DNA from: JBMOGA01 sp049318625 | GTDB lineage: Bacteria > Pseudomonadota > Alphaproteobacteria > Rhizobiales > Hyphomicrobiaceae | Direction of reading: 5' to 3' | Assembly (NCBI GenBank): GCA_049318625.1 | Contig: JBMOGA010000057.1 | Location: 1-23,846, forward strand | Length of the DNA stretch: 23,846 bases | Shown: piece after piece, positions 1-4,185 of the stretch | Numbering within the stretch: the stretch's first letter is position 1 | Layout: the number at the start of each line of letters is the position of its first letter | Notes under the pieces: model-generated | The model's input: the letters and a program-made list of their open reading frames with translations, nothing else | What the model was told of the DNA's origin: nothing | Database searches by the model: none | Made by a program: the position numbers and the translations under genes

Positions 1-34
1 CCGGGGTCAATATTGCAGTTCGGTCCGGGGTCAA
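1..34. repeat. Two direct copies of a 10-base motif at the left edge
   Basis: The motif CCGGGGTCAA occurs at 1-10 and again at 25-34, one copy every 24 bases. Both copies are followed by AT-richer, diverged sequence. Repeated short motifs near a tip are typical of the ends of IS21-like insertion sequences, so this may be the right end of an element lying outside the window. No transposase gene is visible here, so that reading is inference only. Confidence 0.35.
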
Positions 35-97
35 AGTTCCAATCCGATTGACACGCTGGTCAAGCAAAGCTGCTCACGAAAGGGGAAAAGCTAGGGG

Positions 98-114
98 GGA
101 TAGCGCGACTATCC
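98..114. repeat. Short hairpin upstream of the ars operon
   Basis: GGATAG (98-103) pairs with CTATCC (109-114) around a five-base loop. The ten-mer GGGATAGCGC at the hairpin returns at 222-231, closer to the operon. No T-run follows, so this is not a typical terminator. Apart from this and the repeat at 1-34, positions 1-261 hold no convincing gene. Confidence 0.4.
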
Positions 115-261
115 TGCAAGAAAATCTATTTTACGTGTTTAATTTCAATGACTTACAAGATTGGGTCTGGCGGGCCTGACGGGAGAAGCTTTGAACGCTT
201 TGGCCTATGAGCTGGCAAGGTGGGATAGCGCTTTGGGGCCTGATTAGCTTGAACTAAAAAC

Positions 262-301
262 TTGCATGCTGCGATCATTGTTGTAATATTGTAGTATGCA
301 A
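262..301 (+). promoter_or_regulatory. Probable ars promoter and ArsR operator region
   Basis: A -35-like TTGCAT (262-267) and a -10-like TAATAT (284-289) are separated by 16 bases. This would start transcription close to 296, which is the arsR ATG, and would make the message leaderless. No Shine-Dalgarno sequence precedes that ATG, which fits. TTGCAT (262-267) and ATGCAA (296-301) form an inverted repeat enclosing the -10, a plausible place for a repressor dimer. ArsR proteins normally bind their own promoter; the exact operator is inferred. Confidence 0.5.
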
Positions 302-631
302 GATAACGCAGCCGTCGAAATGCTGAGCGCTCTGGCGCACGAGCACCGCATTAAAATCTTCCGCCTCTTGGTCAAGGCTGGCCCATCGGGCGTGCCGTCC
401 TCGGATATCGCCGAGGCGGTTGGCATCAGCCCTACGGGCGCATCGTTCCATCTCAAGGAATTGGATCGTGCCGGGTTACTCGTATCGACACGGCAAGGGC
501 GCTTCATCCGTTACGCCGTCCAGTTCGAGGGGATGCGCCAGCTTATGACCTATCTCACGGAAGATTGCTGTCAGGGTCAGCCGGAGCTGTGCGGCTCGAC
601 ATTCAAAAAATCAAAAGACGTGTGTACCTGA
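296..631 (+). CDS. arsR: ArsR-family As(III)-responsive repressor
   Basis: This is a 111-residue winged-helix repressor that should sit on the ars promoter and leave it when trivalent arsenic binds. Residues 10-80 have the ArsR/SmtB fold, with a recognition helix around residues 44-56 (SPTGASFHLKEL). The ELCVCD-type metal site of plasmid ArsR proteins is absent. Instead there is a C-terminal Cys-Cys pair (C91, C92) and C99, the arrangement known from Acidithiobacillus-type ArsR, where three C-terminal cysteines bind As(III). A further Cys lies at residue 110. It is the first gene of arsR-aqpS-arsC-arsH, and its TGA overlaps the aqpS ATG by one base. The start at 296 keeps the usual N-terminal helix but has no ribosome binding site, so translation may be leaderless. 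Confidence 0.93.
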   Translation: MQDNAAVEMLSALAHEHRIKIFRLLVKAGPSGVPSSDIAEAVGISPTGASFHLKELDRAGLLVSTRQGRFIRYAVQFEGMRQLMTYLTEDCCQGQPELCGSTFKKSKDVCT

Positions 632-1311
632 TGGATCGAAATACACTTTCACAACGGCTCACTGCTGAGGCTCTGGGCACAGCCTTCTTGCTCGCCACTG
701 TCATCGGCTCTGGCATCATGGGCGAGCGGCTGGCCGGAGGAAACCAGGCTATCGCGTTGCTTGGCAATACGTTGCCAACGGGCGCGATCTTGATCGTTCT
801 TATCACAATGCTCGGCCCAATATCCGGGGCGCATTTCAATCCTGCCGTGACGGTCATATTACTGCTCAAGCGTGACATTTCAGCAAGGGATGCTGCGGGA
901 TACATCGTAGCCCAAGTCTTGGGCGCAATGGCTGGTGTGCTGGCCGCGCACGCTATGTTTGAATTACCGTTGCTTGAGTTTTCGACAAAAGTGCGAAGCG
1001 GCTTGTCACAAGGCTTGTCGGAGCTTATTGCGACGTTCGGGCTAGTGACAACAATCCTTCTTACGCTTCGCGCGAAGCCTGATGCCGTGGCCACATCGGT
1101 CGGGCTTTACATCACCGCCGCCTATTGGTTCACAGCCTCAACGTCGTTCGCCAATCCAGCGGTAACGCTGGCACGGGCGTTCTCCGATACGTTTGCAGGC
1201 ATCAGCTTCGCCAATGTTCCGATGTTCGTTGCGGCCCAGTTTATCGGGGCGATCTCCGCGCTTGCCGTGGTGCAGATGCTCAAAAATGGCCGTACGGGAG
1301 AAAGCCGATGA
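631..1311 (+). CDS. aqpS: Aquaglyceroporin-type arsenite channel AqpS
   Basis: This 226-residue MIP-family channel has six membrane helices and two half-helices carrying NPA boxes at residues 70-72 (HFNPAVTV) and 175-177 (FANPAVTLAR). The selectivity-filter arginine follows the second box at R182. Between arsR and arsC, such channels replace an ArsB or Acr3 pump: arsenite made inside the cell by ArsC leaves through the channel down its own gradient. This order is known from Sinorhizobium meliloti. I chose the ATG at 631 because it is stop-start coupled to arsR (TGATG); an upstream in-frame start at 565 would lie deep inside arsR and adds no family-like sequence. The gene also overlaps arsC by four bases (ATGA). 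No ArsB or Acr3 gene is in the window. Confidence 0.92.
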   Translation: MDRNTLSQRLTAEALGTAFLLATVIGSGIMGERLAGGNQAIALLGNTLPTGAILIVLITMLGPISGAHFNPAVTVILLLKRDISARDAAGYIVAQVLGAMAGVLAAHAMFELPLLEFSTKVRSGLSQGLSELIATFGLVTTILLTLRAKPDAVATSVGLYITAAYWFTASTSFANPAVTLARAFSDTFAGISFANVPMFVAAQFIGAISALAVVQMLKNGRTGESR

Positions 1312-1730
1312 CAATCATGATCTTTCACAATCCTGCCTGCGGCACGTCCCGGAACACGCTGGCCATGATCCGTCAAAGCGGAGAGGAGCCGCGCATCGTT
1401 GAATATCTCAAGACACCGCCAAGCCGGGAAGAACTGATCCGGTTGATCCGCGCCATGGGAATCACGCCGCGCGAGTTATTGCGCCAGAAGGGCACACCTT
1501 ACGACGAACTTGATCTCGGCAATCCCAAGTGGAGCGATGACGAACTGATCGACACCATGCTCAAACACCCGATCCTTATCAATCGCCCGATTGTGATCAC
1601 GCCGCTCGGCACAAAGCTTTGCAGGCCATCCGAAGCGGTACTCGACATCCTGCCGAACCCAAGCATCGGAGCATTCACCAAAGAAGACGGCGAAGTCGTC
1701 ATAAACCAGAAAGGCGACCGCGTTGTTTGA
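1308..1730 (+). CDS. arsC: Arsenate reductase, glutaredoxin-coupled
   Basis: ArsC of the E. coli R773 type reduces arsenate to arsenite in the cytoplasm using glutathione and glutaredoxin. The 140-residue protein has the active-site loop HNPACGTSRNTL with nucleophile C11. The three arginines that bind the oxyanion are R59, R93 (INRPIV) and R106 (LCRPSE), one position earlier than in the E. coli enzyme. The length is normal. The ATG at 1308 overlaps the aqpS stop (ATGA), so the two genes are translationally coupled; earlier in-frame starts lie inside aqpS. Its product is the substrate of the AqpS channel next door. It overlaps the start of arsH by eight bases. Confidence 0.95.
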   Translation: MTIMIFHNPACGTSRNTLAMIRQSGEEPRIVEYLKTPPSREELIRLIRAMGITPRELLRQKGTPYDELDLGNPKWSDDELIDTMLKHPILINRPIVITPLGTKLCRPSEAVLDILPNPSIGAFTKEDGEVVINQKGDRVV

Positions 1731-2481
1731 ACTCGACCAAACTCTGCCCAACATCCGTACCGATTCATTGCCGCGACCTAATACAAGCGCTCTGCAGAAG
1801 CCGCTTCAATCCACACACAAACCCCGCATCCTACTCCTCTATGGCTCGGTGCGACCGCGCTCCTATAGCCGCTTCGTGACGCAAGAAGCCGCGCGGCTGC
1901 TCGAACACCTCGGAGCCGAGCCGCGCATCTATAATCCGAGCGGCCTACCACTCTCAGATGACGCGCCCGATGTTCACCCCAAGGTTCAGGAACTCCGAGA
2001 GCTGGTAGCTTGGTCGGAAGGACAGGTCTGGACATCACCTGAACGTCACGGGGCCATGAGCGGAATCCTGAAAAGCCAGATCGATTGGATACCGCTGAAT
2101 AGCGGAGCGGTGCGACCGACACAGGGCAAAACGCTCGCCGTTATGCAGGTCAGCGGCGGCTCGCAGTCATTCAATGCCGTGAATCAAATGCGCATCCTTG
2201 GCCGCTGGATGCGGATGGTGACGATCCCCAACCAATCCTCCATCGCCAAGGCCTTCCAAGAGTTCGACGAAGCCGGGCGCATGAAGCCATCTTCCTACTA
2301 TGACCGCGTCGTGGACGTGATGGAAGAACTGGTAAAATTCACGCTGCTAACGCGCGATGTTTCTGACCACCTGACAGACCGCTATAGCGAACGAGTCGAA
2401 ACGACTGCGGAGCTATCGGCCAGAGTCAACCTGAGCAAAGCAGTCGATGCGAAGGGGCAGGGAGCGAACCCAGCGGAATAA
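1723..2481 (+). CDS. arsH: ArsH NADPH-dependent FMN reductase
   Basis: ArsH is a flavodoxin-fold enzyme that uses NADPH and FMN. It is known to oxidise trivalent methyl- and aryl-arsenicals to less toxic pentavalent forms. The 252-residue protein has the FMN phosphate loop GSVRPRSYSR at residues 41-50 and the family segment MSGILKSQIDWIPL near residues 112-125. The N-terminal extension before the flavodoxin core, with LPNI near residue 8, is usual for ArsH. The start is a TTG at 1723 inside the end of arsC, preceded by an AGAAAGGCG-like ribosome site; no ATG is available before the core fold. It is the last gene of the operon and is followed by a set of hairpins. Confidence 0.92.
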   Translation: MFELDQTLPNIRTDSLPRPNTSALQKPLQSTHKPRILLLYGSVRPRSYSRFVTQEAARLLEHLGAEPRIYNPSGLPLSDDAPDVHPKVQELRELVAWSEGQVWTSPERHGAMSGILKSQIDWIPLNSGAVRPTQGKTLAVMQVSGGSQSFNAVNQMRILGRWMRMVTIPNQSSIAKAFQEFDEAGRMKPSSYYDRVVDVMEELVKFTLLTRDVSDHLTDRYSERVETTAELSARVNLSKAVDAKGQGANPAE

Positions 2482-2524
2482 AGGGAAGCGGTCCGGTACC
2501 AAAAAGATGCGTTAAGGCGTACCG

Positions 2525-2604
2525 CCAGATGTGCGCTGTATGACAGCGCATCTGGTCTCGGCGTCTTTCAGACGCCTCGGCAAGGGGGCCCGCTGCGCGC
2601 CCCC
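2525..2604. terminator. Three tandem hairpins between arsH and the HNH gene
   Basis: The first hairpin spans 2525-2555: arms CCAGATGTGCGCTGT and ACAGCGCATCTGG, 13 pairs with a two-base bulge. The second spans 2560-2576: GGCGTCT and AGACGCC around TTC, seven perfect pairs. The third spans 2584-2604: GGGGGCCCGC against GCGCGCCCCC with one mismatch. They lie between two convergent genes and can shield both transcripts. None has a clear T-run, so stopping transcription is inferred. A hairpin like the third recurs on the other side of the HNH gene. Confidence 0.55.
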
Positions 2605-2628
2605 GTTGCATCCCCCCGACCTGACATC

Positions 2629-3456
2629 TCAGGCCTTATCCGAAGCCACCTTGAGATGCCTGCGCAGCTCATCGAGAGACAGACACATTCCCTTTCGGCG
2701 GTGAACGATCCTATGGCAATTCGCACGCAACACAACGAGATCGGTTCTCGGATCCGTCCCTGTCAGGCCAGATTCAGACAACGGTGTTGCGTGATGAACC
2801 TCGATGAATCCTTGTCCCACACTACCGTACATGCGCTGAAAATTGAAACCGCAAGCCATGCAATCCGATCCGTGGATTGCTATCGCTTGTTCGCGCAGCT
2901 TTGGGTCTCGTTCCCGCCTCACAGAAACGTAGACCTTCTCACCTCCTTCAGTCCGCACAAAAGTCGACGAATCCCAATCGCCCTTGGTAGTCGGCATGCC
3001 AGACTGGAGACCAAGGACAAATTCCTCGAGCTCCTTATCCGACCGATCTTTCCATTCGTCGTGAACCCGGCGAAAACTAACGCTCAGTGACGGCTGTTGC
3101 CCGTCCCGATCAACCCAGCCGATCCGCCCATTGTCAAACAAGGTATCAAACGTATCGCGGGCATTTTTCATGCTGTTGCGAAACTGCGAGGGCGTCCGCC
3201 CATCTCCCATGGCATCATAGAAAAAATCGTAGGCGGCGTTCCATGTAGGTGCTTCCAACGCTTTAGGAGGGTTGGCCGAACCGTTTTCAACAGGCTCTCC
3301 GCATCTTGCCAGATAGTAGCTGGCAATCATCATGGAGAAGGATCGTTCTACGAGATTCTCAGGTCTTTTCATGATGCTGAGTATGGAATGCGACTGCTGG
3401 TTGATCCATAAATTCAGCTTCGCATGCTCAAAAACCTGTGGATGTGTCACCTGCAT
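2629..3456 (-). CDS. HNH endonuclease-domain protein
   Basis: This 275-residue protein ends in an HNH nuclease domain: CMAC, then EVHHATPL, then LRANCHRIVHR. It should cut DNA with a single metal ion. In related proteins the last motif usually reads LCxNCH, with a second Cys pair holding structural zinc; here the first of those cysteines is R244 (codon CGT at 2725-2727, one base from TGT). The N-terminal 150 residues are helical and include a region resembling other stand-alone HNH proteins (YDFFYDAMGDGRTP). The ATG at 3456 has no clear ribosome site; a second in-frame ATG lies at 3372. It is not paired with a methylase, so a restriction role is not indicated. It lies inside the island and may be cargo. 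Confidence 0.72.
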   Translation of the reverse strand: MQVTHPQVFEHAKLNLWINQQSHSILSIMKRPENLVERSFSMMIASYYLARCGEPVENGSANPPKALEAPTWNAAYDFFYDAMGDGRTPSQFRNSMKNARDTFDTLFDNGRIGWVDRDGQQPSLSVSFRRVHDEWKDRSDKELEEFVLGLQSGMPTTKGDWDSSTFVRTEGGEKVYVSVRRERDPKLREQAIAIHGSDCMACGFNFQRMYGSVGQGFIEVHHATPLSESGLTGTDPRTDLVVLRANCHRIVHRRKGMCLSLDELRRHLKVASDKA

Positions 3457-3493
3457 CACGGGGAATGAACGGTTTGGGCGTCTCCCCTCCCGT

Positions 3494-3645
3494 TGGTCGG
3501 GGCCAGGCTCTCGCGAGCCGAGCCCGCCAGAGCAGGGCGGTCTCGGCCCTTGCGGGCTTCGATCCTTGACGCGAAGGGAAGTTGCTAAGGGGCGCTGCCC
3601 CTCGCGCGCGCAAGGCATCCAAACGTATCCCCGCCGGAGGCGGGG
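3494..3645. repeat. GC-rich hairpin cluster right of the HNH gene
   Basis: This gene-free stretch holds several inverted repeats: GGCTC-TCGC-GAGCC near 3506-3520, an AAGGGGCGCTGCCCCT hairpin near 3586-3602, and CCCCGCC (3629-3635) facing GGCGGGG (3639-3645). The second resembles the GC-rich hairpin at 2584-2604 on the opposite flank of the HNH gene. These look like small repeated intergenic elements. No protein match is seen in the frames that cross it. Confidence 0.45.
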
Positions 3646-3697
3646 CCCCTCGTTCGGAGCCTCCTTGCGCTTGCACCCCCCGCTCTCGCCGAGGGGC

Positions 3698-3720
3698 AGG
3701 GGTTCATGCGAACCCCTTTT
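3698..3720 (+). terminator. Rho-independent terminator-like hairpin
   Basis: AGGGGTTC (3698-3705) pairs perfectly with GAACCCCT (3710-3717) around a four-base loop and runs into TTTT on the plus strand. It would stop rightward transcription entering the recombinase region from the ars side. No rightward gene ends immediately before it. Confidence 0.55.
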
Positions 3721-3741
3721 CTTATTGCAAGTGATGCGAGT

Positions 3742-3788
3742 GCTAGGACAGAGGCACTCACGCCCGAGGGTTGTTTGCTAGTCCTAGC
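3742..3788. promoter_or_regulatory. Inverted-repeat cluster before the recombinase operon
   Basis: GCTAGGAC (3742-3749) is repeated inverted as GTCCTAGC (3781-3788). The second copy is itself part of a smaller palindrome, GCTAG-TC-CTAGC (3777-3788). GAGTGC and GCACTC form an overlapping alternative hairpin near 3738-3757. This could be an operator or a recombinase binding site for the downstream operon. I see no promoter with convincing spacing, so the role is inferred. Confidence 0.4.
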
Positions 3789-3855
3789 TATAGGCCGCTT
3801 CCCCCCAGAAAGAGCCGCTAGCATTGATACTTTAGCGCAGAAAGGAGAGCGAACA

Positions 3856-3873
3856 GGCGGGCTGACGCCCGCC
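3856..3873. repeat. Perfect hairpin just before the 97-residue gene
   Basis: GGCGGGC (3856-3862) pairs with GCCCGCC (3867-3873) around TGAC. It ends 18 bases before the ATG at 3892 and would fold in the leader of the recombinase operon message. It could limit ribosome access, since no clear Shine-Dalgarno sequence is visible at that start. Confidence 0.45.
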
Positions 3874-3891
3874 CTTCGCACATGCTGCGCC

Positions 3892-4185
3892 ATGCCCCAC
3901 ACACCGTTCGACCCGCAAGACCACATCCACCATCTGGGTGGCATGGATCTCAGCGCGGCTGAAAAAGTCGAGTTCATCCGCACGCTCTGGCTCATCGCGC
4001 AATGCTTCGTCGATGACGCGTACAGCACACGTACGGTTGTGGATGTTTCTCAACTAAAATCGGGCTTTGAGGCCGCCAATGTAGTAAACTTGTCCTCCAT
4101 CAAACAAACCCGCGCCACAGCAGCGAACGACAACGAATCGTCGCGCGCCAAGAGGGAGCCTAGGACACGAGGGAAGAGAGCATGA
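3892..4185 (+). CDS. Small protein of unknown function in the recombinase operon
   Basis: I do not recognise the family of this 97-residue protein. The first 60 residues look folded and helical (DPQDHIHHLGG, then EKVEFIRTLWLIAQCFVDDAY). The last 30 are polar and strongly basic (SSRAKREPRTRGKRA), as in small DNA-binding proteins. Its TGA overlaps the recombinase ATG by four bases, so the two are translated together. Small proteins made with a serine recombinase can be directionality or accessory factors, but nothing in the sequence proves this. The frame is open back to 3706, through the hairpin at 3856, but the ATG at 3892 is the most sensible start. Confidence 0.65.
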   Translation: MPHTPFDPQDHIHHLGGMDLSAAEKVEFIRTLWLIAQCFVDDAYSTRTVVDVSQLKSGFEAANVVNLSSIKQTRATAANDNESSRAKREPRTRGKRA

